A DNA stretch of 64,000 nt from Acanthosepion pharaonis (Eukaryota; Mollusca; Cephalopoda; Sepiida; Sepiidae). Made by a program: the position numbers and the translations under genes. Under the pieces are notes generated by a model. It searched no databases. It was not told the DNA's origin and saw nothing but the letters and a program-made list of their open reading frames with translations. Location of the stretch: the NCBI GenBank assembly GCA_903632075.3, contig CAHIKZ030000129.1:1356001-1420000 (forward strand), given 5' to 3'. Below, one piece after another: positions 11,397-22,503 of this stretch; the first letter of the stretch is position 1, and every line of letters begins with the position of its first letter.

Positions 11397-12102
11397 ACGC
11401 AAACAATCATGACATCAACCGCTTCGGCCTATGCGTTTATCTGTTGTAATAAACAGGACTATAATGGAATTGTTTCTATAAATCGCGCCAAACCTGTACA
11501 GAAATTGCGTGGATTGGCCGTTTTTTTTTAAATTTTTTTTATTTGTTATTTTGTGTGTGTAAAAGAAACCAGTCTATTATTTTGTCTACTATTGTTTATG
11601 CAAACCCTCTGATATGCTCCTCTTCCATCAAAAACTGCACCCACTTCGTTATTGTTAATTTTTCTTTTCGCTGTATTTCCGACGGGTCGGATTGGCTGGT
11701 AAGCCGTAACATTCATTTGATTCACAAAAGACAACTATGTCAGATTGATCGGGAGTAAATCGTTTAAATAAACACCGGCCCACATAGTCAACCTCAACCA
11801 ATCAAGCAGACTGTTTGTCTACGTTTGAACAATGGCGACCAAACAACGCTTCTCTACTGCGTCAGTATCTGCTGAGGTCGTTCATAATTGGAAGGAAACG
11901 CCGAGGTCGTTCGTATTGGGAAAGAAAAGCTGAGGTAGTTCAAAAAGGGGAGGGAACGGTTTAGGTCGTTCGTATTGATGTCGATTTGTATTGTTTCATG
12001 GTAGCAGGAAGTGATTAGAGTTTATCGGTTATTTTGCTATTAGAATGAATAATTATTCGCAGTTTAAGTGTATTCGTGATAGGCTAAGCGAAGTTTAATG
12101 GC

Positions 12103-12113
12103 TATATATAAGG
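12103..12113 (+). promoter_or_regulatory. TATA box of LTR-like unit
   Basis: TATATATAAGG lies about 30 bp upstream of a possible start of R, and 37 bp before AATAAA. Confidence 0.5.
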
Positions 12114-12139
12114 AGTTTATTCACGGCAGATGTACAGTC

Positions 12140-12145
12140 AATAAA
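12140..12145 (+). terminator. AATAAA polyadenylation signal
   Basis: AATAAA in the sequence GTCAATAAAACATAC shortly after the TATA box, as expected in a compact LTR R region. Confidence 0.45.
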
Positions 12146-12304
12146 ACATACTTTCAATTTATTTATTAAGATGCTGATAACCACAGCAAGAACGAAAAAT
12201 CTCGAGGGTTTATCAAATTAATCTTGAATTACTCGCATTTAAGGTGTAAGTTTGCTTTTCTGTAATCTTGGGCGTCTCGAGACGGGTTAACGGTTAGCTA
12301 ATCT

Positions 12305-12480
12305 TCTTTATGTGCTGTTTTTTCTCAGCATATGGGCAATAATAATAGCTCTCCACTATTTCCTATCCTTTGTAGTTCTTAATAAATTTTGACTTTTTGT
12401 TATTTCTCCTAAACCCTGTTCCGCCATTTATTTTACTCAAGTTCATTTAGTCTCTCTTCTGATCTAAGAGTGGCGAAAAA
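12305..12480 (-). pseudogene. RTE-like LINE 3' fragment
   Basis: The plus strand shows the family's reversed 3' end: a decayed GATCATGGCTCTCCACAACC block (near 12330-12355) and CCTTTGTAGTTCTTAATAAA. It corresponds to the segment coding LLRATKDRKLWRAMI in better copies. Stops and indels make it non-functional. Confidence 0.5.
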
Positions 12481-12639
12481 TCTGGCTGGTTACATTCAAT
12501 GTCTCGAAAACCAAATTGGTTACATCCCATCACCGTCGATTAGACCCTGTCAGTTACGATGAACGAATGACCCCGCGAGTAGGCACCCTGCCCCAAGAGG
12601 AATTCCTATATACGAAAGTGCTCGTACTAACAACATTTC

Positions 12640-12805
12640 TTGGTTCTGTCAGGTCTAACCTTCACTGCTAGGACCCGCCATAGCTATAGAACCCGGTCTC
12701 CCATAGCTTAGGGTGTGGGGGGAAAAGAGGATTTATACCTTTCCCAAGGGTATTAGCACGTAACTGAATGTAATGGGTTCGACTGAAATTCGATCTACGC
12801 TATAT
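12640..12805 (-). mobile_element. S1 SINE, minus copy
   Basis: The plus strand reads GAGGATTTATACCTTTCCC, AAGGGTATTAGCACGTAA and GGTTCGACTGAAATTCGA, the reverse of the S1 body and box B. The tRNA head is truncated at its box A side near 12800. Confidence 0.65.
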
Positions 12806-12809
12806 TAAA

Positions 12810-13365
12810 ATACTAAAAACAACTCTAAAACTAGTACAAAAACTTCAAGGGAGGTAAATTAACGTCACTTTTATCCTACAGGATCTTTTGATTGTAAAAG
12901 TTGAAAAACTGAGAAGAATATATAAAGGAAGGATTATATATGTAAAGGAAAATTATATAAAGATTATAATTTATTACATAAATTAATTTACTGTATAAGT
13001 AATCAATAATAATATTAATTTTGAATATTAATAAAGTAAAATATTAATATATTAATATAAATTAATTAATATGAAATAATTAAAAATATATTAATAATAA
13101 AATTAATTTAATATATAAATTATATAAGGATTATATATAAAAAGAAGGATTAACACTATTAACCTCTTCAACAGCAGATGCAATTTCCGACAGAACCGTC
13201 CACTCTGAGGACCTATATATATATACTAGTGTACATAAATGTTCCGTAGAATTTAGTTAAGTACAAGTTTATTTTATGAAGCATATACATTTACTATTTC
13301 TATAATAAAATTCCTAACTTTATCTCTTAGTAAAAGCTTTTTTTTCTTCATCGAATGATTATGGG
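12810..13365. other. AT-rich DNA, no gene recognised
   Basis: Very AT-rich, with dense TAATATTAATA-type sequence from 12910 to 13150. This may be microsatellite decay. Nothing codes. Confidence 0.4.
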
Positions 13366-13370
13366 GTCCA

Positions 13371-13371
13371 G

Positions 13372-13403
<32 letters not shown>

Positions 13404-13462
13404 ATTAAGGGTAAAAATGGTCTATGGGTAAAAAAAGGTTGAGAACCACTTTCTCCATATAT
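13371..13462. mobile_element. Possible hAT-like MITE end
   Basis: A long A run (13373-13400) is followed by GGTTGAGAACCACT (13438-13451), which matches the hAT terminus seen at 1967-1982. The opposite terminus was not found, so this is probably a truncated MITE. Confidence 0.35.
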
Positions 13463-13724
13463 CTAAACTGTAATTATAAACTATAATTTGGAGAAGTGAA
13501 AATTTCATTGAAATATGTTGCAAGATTTGGAATAATTCATCCGAAATAAAAAAAAAAAAAATAGGCACTTTAAAAAAATGTTCCCTTTATAGGGGACAAA
13601 AAGAAATTGTCACTGTAAACTGATGCAAATAGGATATGGGTTTATTTAAAGTGTTGTTATCATTTTATAATGATTTTCGGATGTCTTTTCTTTTGTATTT
13701 GTTCTCTTTATTTGATTGGTTTGG

Positions 13725-14060
13725 TTTAAGGCATATCAACCTCAATGAGTTATTTAATGCCGACCAGATTTTTATTGCTGATAATATTTTTTTTCAAAAA
13801 ATGTACTGCTGATAATATTTTTTTTCCGAAAAAGTATTGCTGGTATTAAAATCTATTTTTATACTTTCATAGTGTTTTGACACTTTTTGGGGGGTTAACT
13901 ATTTGCCCATAGCTTTGACCCTGACAGGTACTATCACCCCGTGTCAGGGTGGATCTGGGAACACCAGCAATTAAGAGGTGGTTCCACGCTCCCCAAAACC
14001 TTCTGACCAAAGGCCTTGCTTTCAGATGTAGTTGATCATCTTATACTGGACGGTCTTTAT
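13725..14060 (+). repeat. Dispersed repeat M, plus copy 2
   Basis: Head GGCATATCAACCTCAATG, two minisatellite units, and core GTGTCAGGGTGGATCTGG with AAGAGGTGGTTCCACGCT, as in the copy at 9155. Confidence 0.65.
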
Positions 14061-14298
14061 TTTTGTTGGGGTAGTTTCCTTTCCTTTATTATTTTTCCTA
14101 AAAATGACAATTAAAACAAAGATTATTTACACGACTTATAGTCCTCCTCCTTTTTTTGTCGTCGTCGTCATCGTAACGTTTAGACCGTTGTGACTACCGG
14201 TCTTGCTCACATCTGGATAACCTACATGGAATTCTGAACTTAATCATTTATTTAATCTACGGGGGTAAACTATTCCTTGTTCATATCTAATCCAACGG

Positions 14299-14372
14299 GA
14301 AACTGGCCTCGTGGATTATTGGGTGACATAATGAGTGTGAGTTCAATCCCTGGGTCGGACTTAGTGGAAACA
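14299..14372 (+). repeat. tRNA-like SINE head (low confidence)
   Basis: TGGCCTCGTGGATTATTGGG could be a box A region and GTGAGTTCAATCCCTGG a box B, about 45 bp apart. No tRNA cloverleaf was confirmed. It looks like a head of a SINE family distinct from S1. Confidence 0.3.
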
Positions 14373-14379
14373 GGCGAAC

Positions 14380-14796
14380 AATAACTGTTATGTCGTGTAT
14401 CCACTAAGTTCTTATTCCCACGATATTTATTCGTACAAAAAGTACAAATTGTGGCACAAGGCCAAAAATGGGAGGGGTAGAGGCTGGTCAACACTAACTA
14501 TCTTATACCTAGCTAATCAGATTCACGACCCATTCATACATTACAATTTACTCATTCACCACAAGAACTCATCCATCACCGTTCAATCCGCCATCCATCA
14601 TAATACCACATCCTCTCCAGGGGAACCTACAAAAACGCGCCCCACGCCATAAAAATTTGATGAAGATATACAATATACCTAAAATTCTAATAGTGATAAA
14701 ATGAGAGGGGAGGGGGGATGAACCCAATAATAAACTAAAATCAAAACAAAATGCAAACTAAATATAACTGATGTTAGTAGGGACCGTCCAAGCCTA
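14380..14796. other. No gene recognised
   Basis: Mixed sequence becoming purine-rich (14700-14720). If the A run that follows is a tail, a plus-strand retroposed sequence may end here, but its identity is unknown. Confidence 0.3.
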
Positions 14797-14821
14797 AAAA
14801 AAAAAAAAAAAAAAAAAAAAA
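14797..14821. repeat. A25 homopolymer at the 3' boundary of the LINE
   Basis: An uninterrupted run of 25 A on the plus strand, which is T25 in the sense of the LINE on the minus strand. It lies where the AT-rich flank meets the GC-rich LINE. Confidence 0.8.
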
Positions 14822-15153
14822 CAGAGGGCCGCTGTATTCTGCCTAGAGGACAGAATCAAGAGGCGCTCTCGCTAAGGAGGTGGGAAAAGGATAAAATATT
14901 ATGCGGGAGTGGGAAAGTATAAAGCTGACCCAGTCGAGATGAAAAGGGGGCCAAAACAAACTGGGGAGGTTGGGAATCTCGACTTGGATCATAACCAAAG
15001 AGCAGCCGGGATACAGGCCAGGACCAACATTTACTCACATTAACTAGGTACACTGGAGCTTTTCTAACCTAACCAAGGGGAGGGTTCCACAGGAAACCAC
15101 CCCTGATGTGCCATAGGTTTGACCTAGAAAAAGAAAATCAAGGCTAGCCCCGG

Positions 15154-18100
15154 TCACACGAACCAAGCTCGCCTCTTTACCCACCTTTCGCTAAAGACTG
15201 TCGAATGCAATCGTTTTCTATCAGTTCTAATCTTCATCTTGAGCTGATGCTCAAAGAATCGGATCAGATCCTGATGAGAAAGACGGTCACCCGCAAGACT
15301 TCCTCTTTCCGCGTCATCCAAATCACCATTCGAGCCGTGGCCAGCAGCGTGAGAAACACCATCCGTTTCACCCCGGAATACGGGGGCGACACATTGTCAC
15401 ACGCGTATGCACGATCAATGAACACAAGCTGTTCGGGAGCGAGACGAGCCGTCAGCTCGCCGACATGGTCCCCATAAGGGGCGGACCCGGGGGCAATGGT
15501 AGAAGGCGTGCGCAGCCGTTTCCTCTAAACCAAGGCCACACCGTTCACAGTCTGGCAAATCCGCCAAGCCCCATATGAAAACCTTGTCGTTGAGAGGCAG
15601 CCGATTCCGAGCCAATCGCCAGCTAAGCGAAAACTCAGGGTTACTGAGGTAATCCGCCGCTGGCGCCCAAGACCAGTAGGAGCGATACTCCTCCCCCGAC
15701 AAGCCGAGCGTATCTCGTAGGGTATCCTTCGCGGGCCCCTCCACTAATTCACGATAGAAGACATTCCTAGGCCGAGAAAGGTCACTGGACCGGGGAACGG
15801 CTCTCAAGGCCGACCGACACTCGCGAAGGAAAACCGATTGATCCCGGGGTTTACGACGGCGCTCAACCCGCGAGATGGGGGGACTGATGGTAAGGCTAGG
15901 GAACGCGTCCCTAACAATCCCCTCCAGAATCGGATCTCCTCCGGTCAATGCGCGGCGTAGGAAAGCCAACCTAGAGGCACGGATGTGACTCAGCAGGTGC
16001 GGCATTCCCAGCCACCCCCCATGACACGGACGTTTAGTGCAGACTCGTCTGTCGACCCGATTACCGCGTCCCTCCATAAAATGGAGGATAGCGATCGCTC
16101 GAGCGCCTTCCTGTGGGTCTTACAGAGAGGAAGTACGGACAATCGATAAAGAATCAGGGGAAAATGTATGTAGCACACACCTCCGCCCTGCCCTTCACGG
16201 ACAACCTCCGTCGTTTCCAAGTCTGACCGGCGGAATCGACCTTTGCTCGTACTTCAGACCAATTCTTCTCCAGCTGGAGGTCGGGCCCAAACCACACTCC
16301 TAGAATGCGGACAGGACCGTCCGTCCAACCGAAGCGGCCCGGAAGAGCGACCCCCTTCCAGGCACCTAACCGCAAGCCGGACGACTTGTCGCGGTTTATC
16401 TTGGCCCCTGTCACCTTCTCGTACCGATCAAGCGCCTTCTGCACCGCCTCAATGTCGCTGCGGGACGACACGAAAGCAGATACGTCATCGGCGTACGCGG
16501 AAACCCTGGCTCGAGACCCTCCAGGTACGGCGATTCCACGTAGGGCCGGACTGCACGTCTCGTCCTTCAGCCGGCGAAGGAGAGGCTCCAACGCCAAAGC
16601 ATAAAGGAGAGGCGACAGCGGACAACCCTGACGAACCGACCTAGACAGCACAAAAGTGTCCGACAACCTTCCGTTCACCTGTACCACAGCACTGGGGGAG
16701 CGATACAGGAGGCTAATCCAACGGCAGAAGTTGGGTTCGAATCCAGCGGCCTGCAGGACAGTAGCAAGGTAGCGATGGTAAACCCTATCAAATGCCTTGG
16801 ACTGATCCAAATTGATCAGCGCGGCTTCTTCGTCGTCTTTTACTCCCTCTATGATCGTGCGGATCAGATGCAGGTTGCTCTGAATTGTTCGGCCCCTCAC
16901 AGAACAAGTCTGCTCAGGACCCAACAGAGACTCGGCAACTGACTGCAAACGCTCCTGCAGGATCTTGGCCAAAATCTTAAACTCTGTGTTTAGCAGAGTT
17001 ATGGGTCTGTAATCATCTAGGTTCCCCCACCACCTTTGCCCTTTTTTCAACAGAGTGATCACACCCCTGGTGATCCGATTGGGGATGGACCCCGACCGAA
17101 ACCAGTTGTTGAACACTGCAGTCAAAATAGGAACAAAGATGTGCGACAGCCTCAAGTACACTTCATAGGGCAAACCATCCAGACCGGGCGACTTGCCTCT
17201 GCCGACCTTCTTCAATGCCGCGTAGACTTCGCCCTCCGTAATCTCTCCCTCGCAGCTAGCCGCTTCAGTCGGCGAAAGCCGAGGAAAGTCAGCCAAATAG
17301 CTGCGAAACTCCTCCTCACGGAGACCAGGCTCCTTGGTAAACCGGCTCTCGAAAGGGCGCCGAAACGCCTCGCACATGTCGTCAGTGGCCCGAAGAGTGT
17401 GCCCCTCCGGGGATTTGACTTCACGAATGCAGCGATCGCCACCTCGACGGACCTCTTCCCTGCGCAGATCTGCGCCCAAATTCACAGCTTCGGAAGACAT
17501 CTTGCTTAACTTATGTCTAATTACCTGGCCCATGTACCGCTCGCTATTCAAACGATCCAGGGCCTCCCTAGCTAAGGCTATCTCTAGGGGATCCCCCCAG
17601 CCACCGCCCGGGAATAGCTAGCTTTAAGCGTCTTCACCTTTTCAGCTCTATCTAGAGCGAGCCGTTTGCCGAAATCAGTGGTGAAAGACCTAATCCTACA
17701 CTTAAGTCGCTCCCACCACCTATTCCCGATAACCGCCCCCACTAGCTCCCGCTGCACTAATCTAGTTAGCTGTTCCTGGAAGACCCGCCTGTCCAGTAAG
17801 GACAGATTGAACTTCCAGTACCCAGCCATTCTAGGCCTAGTTCCTAGCGCCACCCGGGCACAAACGAGTTTGTGGTCCGAATAGCCTACCCAGTGGAACG
17901 TGGGACAATCTAAAAGATCTACATCCGCTCTTCTAACTAACATTCTGTCAAGGTAGCTAACTACCTTGTCACAAGGCCAATTAAGAGCCCACGTCCACAT
18001 TTGCCCCCGGGATGATCGACCCGGTATCTATCGACAAGACCATAATCGTCGATCAGATCAACCAGGCTACGATCGCCCCTTCTCCCACCAGCACCCCGCC

Positions 18101-18551
18101 CCCTGTCTAAATTGGGGTCCAGGATGGCATTCCAGTCCCCATTAAAACTAGGCGCGTCGAATCCACCAGGAACGGCCCCAACCGCCGAAAAAAACGAGAC
18201 CCGCTCCTCCCGGTCATTGGGCGCATAAACCGCAACGACTCGGAACGAACCACTTTTCACGGCAATATCGGCCACGATCAACCGGCCCTCGGCATCGGTA
18301 TGCACAAGGTCCACCTTCGCATCAAGAGTACGTCTGACAAGCAAAGAAACTCCTCTGGCCAACCGGTCCCCATATGCTGAATAGACGACAAAGTCATCCT
18401 CCAGCACACACGCATCGGAAGTGCAAACAAAGTGGGTCTCTTCGATCGCGGCAACATCCACACCAAAGGACAAGAGGTCCCGGAGCAGGCGGGCAGCCTT
18501 ACCCCGACTCCTCAAGCCCTTCGCATTCAACGTCGCTATCTTAGTTTCCAT
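15154..18551 (-). pseudogene. LINE ORF2: APE endonuclease, reverse transcriptase, zinc motif
   Basis: The protein would nick chromosomal DNA and copy its own RNA there. The first section (18551-18010) is an APE-type endonuclease with N9, E37 (IEETH), VYAPN at 108-112 and GDWN at 138-141. Its last motif, YSDHK, lies in the next frame near 17875. The RT section (17551-16154) has LDQSKAFDR (motif A), RQGCPLSPLL (motif B) and YADD (motif C). The C-terminal section has WRLARNRLPLNDKVFIWG and a C-x2-C...H-x4-C-like zinc motif (ERCGLG...HAFYHCP), then KMKIRTDRKRL and stop TGA at 15154-15156. Six frame changes occur, near 18006, 17595, 16158, 16017, 15471 and 15280. Each fits loss of one base; five are in G/C runs of four to six. 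Total length, about 1130 codons, is close to that of relatives. Confidence 0.85.
16484..16495 (-). other. Reverse transcriptase YADD catalytic motif
   Basis: The minus strand encodes Y-A-D-D in the context SAYADDVSAF. The two aspartates bind the catalytic metal ions in this enzyme class. Both are intact. Confidence 0.9.
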
Positions 18552-18727
18552 CTTCTAAGTCCTGTAAAATATAAAGAACAGAATTAACCTATTCACATAC
18601 CGGGCGGAAATCTGCAGCGGTAAGGACCCCGACGGATTGTCCCAGGTTTCCTGTACCCAACTCGGTCGTCATACGACCACCCAGGACAACACCGCTAACG
18701 TCCGTGGGGTAAATTAATTTTATGGCC
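18552..18727 (-). other. ORF1-ORF2 intergenic segment of the LINE
   Basis: 176 bp between the ORF1 stop (near 18728) and the ORF2 start (18551). No other gene. ORF2 would be translated by reinitiation or a similar mechanism; no specific signal was recognised. Confidence 0.55.
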
Positions 18728-20477
18728 CTATACAAAGAGGGGATGGAGCAGAACCGGGACCCTCCCAGAGCAAAAATGTCTCATCTTTTTGAGGTCTTCA
18801 TTATTTTCCTCCATTACCCTTATTTTCGGATAAGCTTCTCGAGCCTCATATATATGGCTCCACACTTTCAGGTATGCCCCGGTGTCTCTTACGACGGTGA
18901 TGACTCCTGGGGCGTTAGGGAAGTTTCGTGGATCTTCTACCGATTTCCCATCCACCTCGTCAAGCTTAAATAGGAGCCCCAAGAGGGCCCTTTTTTGTTT
19001 TGATAGGCCTTTTTTTGCCTCCTCCTTATCTACTTTACAGATCCCATCTGGACCCGGGAAGTATTTTTTTTTTTTTCCTTCTCCCTATCACGATGGGGAT
19101 GGGGTGGAAGTGGACGCGTGCAGGGGAAGTAGCCAGTGAACTTAGGGGTGTAATGGGGGAAGAGGGGGGTTGGAAAACAGGAAGGGGAAGAAGGACGCTC
19201 CTAACTTTGGGGGAGCTGGAATCTTTATTGGCGAAGCCGGGAAGGAGCGCCGCCTGGTTCTGTCCATGCTTCGCTCCCTCTCTGCTTCGGCCAGACTGTT
19301 CTGTTTCCTCTGGATCTTCCTCCCTGCTCCTTTTCAGGGACGGAGTTCGCGGTGGAGGCATTTTATCTACCTCCATTAATGTTTCTTCCTCCACCTGCTT
19401 CTCCTTGTGGAGGTGTTGCTGCCTTTTGCTGCTGCTTCTGCTGTTCGGGTTTTGCTGTTTCTGCTGATCTTGTTGCTGCAGTTTTTGTTGCTGTTTCGAA
19501 TGCTGGTGTTTCTGTTGCTGAGGAGGTTGTTGCTGTTGAAGCTTCTCTTGCTGCTGGGGCTTCTGCTGTGGCTGCTTCTGCTGGGGTTTTTGTTGTTCTT
19601 GTTTCTCCTTCCGCACTGGAGGAGAGGGTGGAACTGCCACTTTTCCCCCCTTTCCCCACCTCCGTCCAGGCTCCCGGGCCAGCCTTTTCCTTTGTTGGAG
19701 CCACTTCTGTCACTGCTGCTGGAGTATCTTTTGTCGTCTGCTGAAAAGAAAAAAAGGGGGCACTCCTTTGCCATGTGCCCCACCGCACCACACGCCCAAC
19801 AACACGACTTCCTGCCCTCCACTACCACCAGCATCTTCTTCTCCCGGCAAGTCAACACATTTGGTATGTCCCGGAGGTTGTCCCTATCCAGGACTACCTG
19901 GAGCACCATGTCTCCTGTTGCTATGCCAGACTTGCTTCTGAGCGCACTGACTTCCTCTACTTGGCGAAATTTGGCGAAAAAACGCTCCTATTCTGTCCTG
20001 GGTAATGTCGACAGGAACGCCGTGAACAGTAATCCGCGTCTTTCTCGTCCCCATGTATTCTGTTTGAGGCGCAAGTTTGTTGTGGACAAGATGTTTCCAG
20101 CCAGCTGCTTCGCCTCTTGCTCCGAACCAAGCAGAATGTCCCACATGGCATTGCTTCTGCGGGCTAACATTTTGGGGGCAATCTTGAGGGTCTTTAGAGC
20201 ATCCTCTACATTGTCTCTGCTGACTCCAATCAGTCTATGGGTTTTGACATCCGATGTTAGCAGAGAGATAACTTTGACCTTGATAGGCCTCCGGAATTGT
20301 AATAAACTCATTCCCCTTCACGTACTCTTCGTATTTCTGCCGTTGTTCTTCGTAATACGAAGAGTCTTTTTTCTTCGGTCCACTCTCGGACCAGGCCTGA
20401 CTTTTCGCTGGCGACAAATTTTGACTTTGCACCGGCGGTGTTGGTCGAGACATGTTTACGTTTGTGTCGTCGGCCAT
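18728..20477 (-). pseudogene. LINE ORF1: RNA-binding protein with CCHC zinc knuckle
   Basis: The start ATG at 20477 has a good context (CCAAAATGG) and opens MADDTNVNMSRPTP. The part after the first frame change reads RPIKVKVISLLTSDVKTHRL, then VHGVPVDITQDRIGAFF, which looks like an RRM-type fold. It is followed by a zinc knuckle, C-W-A-C-x4-H-x4-C (19760-19801). A glutamine/alanine-rich stretch from CAG-type repeats covers about 19400-19620, then an acidic/basic tail (KRSREEDPEE). A conserved-looking C terminus (GLLFKLDEVDGKSV to LLHPLFV) ends at the stop near 18728. Frame changes lie near 20290, 20051, 19980, 19750, within the CAG repeats and at the long A run near 19068. ORF1 proteins bind the element's RNA. 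Long plus-strand frames here are antisense shadows. Confidence 0.7.
19760..19801 (-). other. CCHC zinc knuckle of ORF1
   Basis: CWACGAVGHMAKEC fits C-x2-C-x4-H-x4-C exactly. Such knuckles bind nucleic acid in gag-like ORF1 proteins. Confidence 0.8.
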
Positions 20478-20489
20478 TTTGGCCGCGAC

Positions 20490-21220
20490 CAAACGAATAT
20501 AACTGTATTCTATTTTCTTTTTTAAATATTTAAAACTTTTTTCTTCAAAATGTATCAAACAGAAAATAAAATGGAAGAAAAACGTGGGCAACCAAAGATA
20601 ATTCAAACAAAGAAATAGTAAACCAAAGTAATACAAACAAACAAAACAATGGGGAGGGGGAAAATCACAAGAACGGAAAAGTAGAATAAAAACAAAAAAG
20701 AAAGAAGCAGAAACACAAATAAAGTAAAATAAAGACTTCAAAAAGGTTTTAGAAACTCAAAACTTAACTGTACGTCAATGCAAGAAATTGTCCAATTTGT
20801 CAAAGCGAACTTCCAGTTGCTAAGCTCGTACTTCTAAGTTCTTATTCCCACTTCCTTTCTCGTTGGTGTCCATTTATTATATATGAGCTACCTGATCATA
20901 TGCGAATTATACTAATTTGCATATCACTACAATAACATTGCAATACTATAAATAAAAGTAGACGATATCCCTAGACAGTGGAATACGAATTCGTATTTTC
21001 AGACTTTGAATTTTTAACTTTTTTTTTCTCGAGGAAATCGTAAATATAATTCTTGCGTCCGCAAACACACTTATATAGAAAGCACTCTGAGACAGTACAG
21101 TTATTTCAAAGTCTATTTCTGACCCCAGAATGAATAGCTTAAATTCAAAAGAATTAACTAACTCTGGCGTGAATGTGCTGCGTTGCGGTTAACCGTGTTG
21201 GAGTTTCGCTCTTGTCGCTT
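20490..21220. other. No gene recognised; may hold the LINE 5' end
   Basis: AT-rich. The composition drop near 20480-20500 suggests the LINE's 5' leader is short or truncated. No TATA or other promoter was identified. Confidence 0.35.
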
Positions 21221-21224
21221 GCAT

Positions 21225-21362
21225 TCATTTCGTTCTAATATCCTTGGAAAAGGCATGAAACCATTTCTCCTACACCAAAGATAAGGGTTTAATAACAGAG
21301 TAGACTGAACTCTCAGCCTTGGGTGGTAGCCAGTCTAGTAGAAGGGTAACTATGAATTCCAA
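21225..21362 (+). mobile_element. S1 SINE fragment
   Basis: GGAAAAGGCATGAAACC and CAGCCTTGGGTGGTAGCCAGTCTAG match the central and 3' S1 body. The tRNA head is missing. Confidence 0.5.
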
Positions 21363-21364
21363 AA

Positions 21365-21878
21365 AACATGAAGAAGTCAATTTTTCTTTTTAACAAAGAA
21401 AAATGCTAAAGGTTTTATTCTCATTAGCGAGGAAAGTAAGGTCGCGGATGTGTCGGATTTAATTTAATTTATGACGACGCACCCAATCTGCCCATGGCAA
21501 TGGTAAAAATTTCAAGTTGGACAAGCGACCTCCCGCAGAGTGCTGGGAGATAAAAATTAATTAGGTCAAGCTTGACCGAAACCAAAATGTCCGTTGAACC
21601 ACCTCCATGTCATTTGGGAAAAACAACTGTTTATTGTAGGGCTGGCTATGATAGCAAAATTATTTTATCAGAAAGACTAATTGGCACCAAGGTGCGATAC
21701 GTCCAATTGACCACCCACTTGTTTGGCGAAGGTCCCGAGTGACGAATTCCATATGAAATTCGGTTAAGATAAGAGTCTAAGGACTTGTGGTCGAGAAGAA
21801 GAAAGAGAAAGAAAAGAAAAAGAAAAAGAAAAAAAAAGGAAGATAATTTTTTTTCTTTGAGCAAGATTTTTTAAACCG
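21365..21878. other. No gene recognised
   Basis: Mixed sequence with a polypurine AAAGAAAAAG stretch (21795-21850). No domain seen. Confidence 0.35.
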
Positions 21879-22220
21879 AGGCTAGTCTAACCACACCCAC
21901 ACTGCTGGGCGCCAATTGGCTGAATGCTGGTGTAAGCGTTAGGCGGAGGTAATCATGTGAAGTAGGAGGGGAGGCTTGTTGACATCCATTGAAGGGATCA
22001 GTATGAGATGCCACTGTGAGAGAGAGGGGAAACCCGTTGACACCCTCTGAGGGCATGGTGAGATACCAATATGAGAACAGAAGAAGGTGGGAGGACGAAA
22101 GACTTCCAAAAATGGAAAATAATAAATTTTCCTGACCGAAAATAAAGAAGTGGATTGTGGATTTAGAATTATCAAGGAACCTCAAACCCCGACAAGCCCA
22201 CCTCAGTTTTGGTCGGCGTC

Positions 22221-22229
22221 CATATAAGC
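22221..22229 (+). promoter_or_regulatory. TATA-like box
   Basis: CATATAAGC in the context GGCGTCCATATAAGCAGAG, about 25-30 bp upstream of a plausible start in the CAGCGAGTG region. Confidence 0.4.
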
Positions 22230-22494
22230 AGAGTCGCAGCGAGTGAAAAGCAGTTAAGTTCCAGTTGAGTTGGCAGTTCGAGTTAAGTTCGCAGTTCGCA
22301 GCTGAGTTGGATTGAGTTGGGCCCGCCTCGCAGGAACCTGATTGAAAGATTCCACGCAAATCACGACCTCAACTTCTAACCAAGAACAATTTATTTTTGA
22401 AGAACGACTTAGACTCACACCACCAAAGCAAGTTTTAAGAATATCGCCTGAAGATACACTAAGAACCAGTTTCCTAAAGAACAAACAACTTAAG

Positions 22495-22503
22495 ATGGTA
22501 AGA
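22495..22503 (+). other. ATG followed at once by a splice donor
   Basis: AAGATG is followed directly by GTAAGA, matching the 5' splice consensus. In a retroelement leader or a host gene this would splice the start codon onto a downstream exon. No acceptor was assigned. Confidence 0.3.

Larger units (their letters stand above)
11398..12300 (+). mobile_element. LTR-like unit, copy 2, with promoter and poly-A signal
   Basis: The first 560 bp repeat copy 1. Then come three or four variants of GCTGAGGTCGTTCGTATTGG (11868-11970), which look like U3-type upstream repeats, followed by a TATA box at 12103 and an AATAAA at 12140. This order (U3 repeats, TATA, poly-A signal) is that of a retrotransposon LTR. 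No gag or pol follows, so it would be a solo or broken LTR. Exact ends and a target duplication were not established. Confidence 0.5.
14822..20480 (-). mobile_element. Tx1/L1-like non-LTR retrotransposon
   Basis: A GC-rich block in AT-rich surroundings with two successive minus-strand ORFs, 176 bp apart, in the order expected of an L1-superfamily LINE: ORF1 with a CCHC zinc knuckle, then ORF2 with an APE endonuclease and a reverse transcriptase. The RT sequence (LITLL-type block, SVRGRTIQSNL, LDQSKAFDRV, YADD) is most like the Tx1 clade as I remember it. The 3' untranslated part runs from about 15153 to 14822 in sense direction. The 5' untranslated limit beyond 20480 is uncertain, as no target duplication was identified. 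Both ORFs are interrupted by one-base indels but carry few if any in-frame nonsense codons, so this copy is either young or partly mis-sequenced. Confidence 0.85.

Noticed and set aside
19407..20525. Longest plus-strand open frame (372 codons) in the LINE region
   Set aside because: It is antisense to ORF1, leucine- and serine-rich from CAG-type repeats, with no domain.
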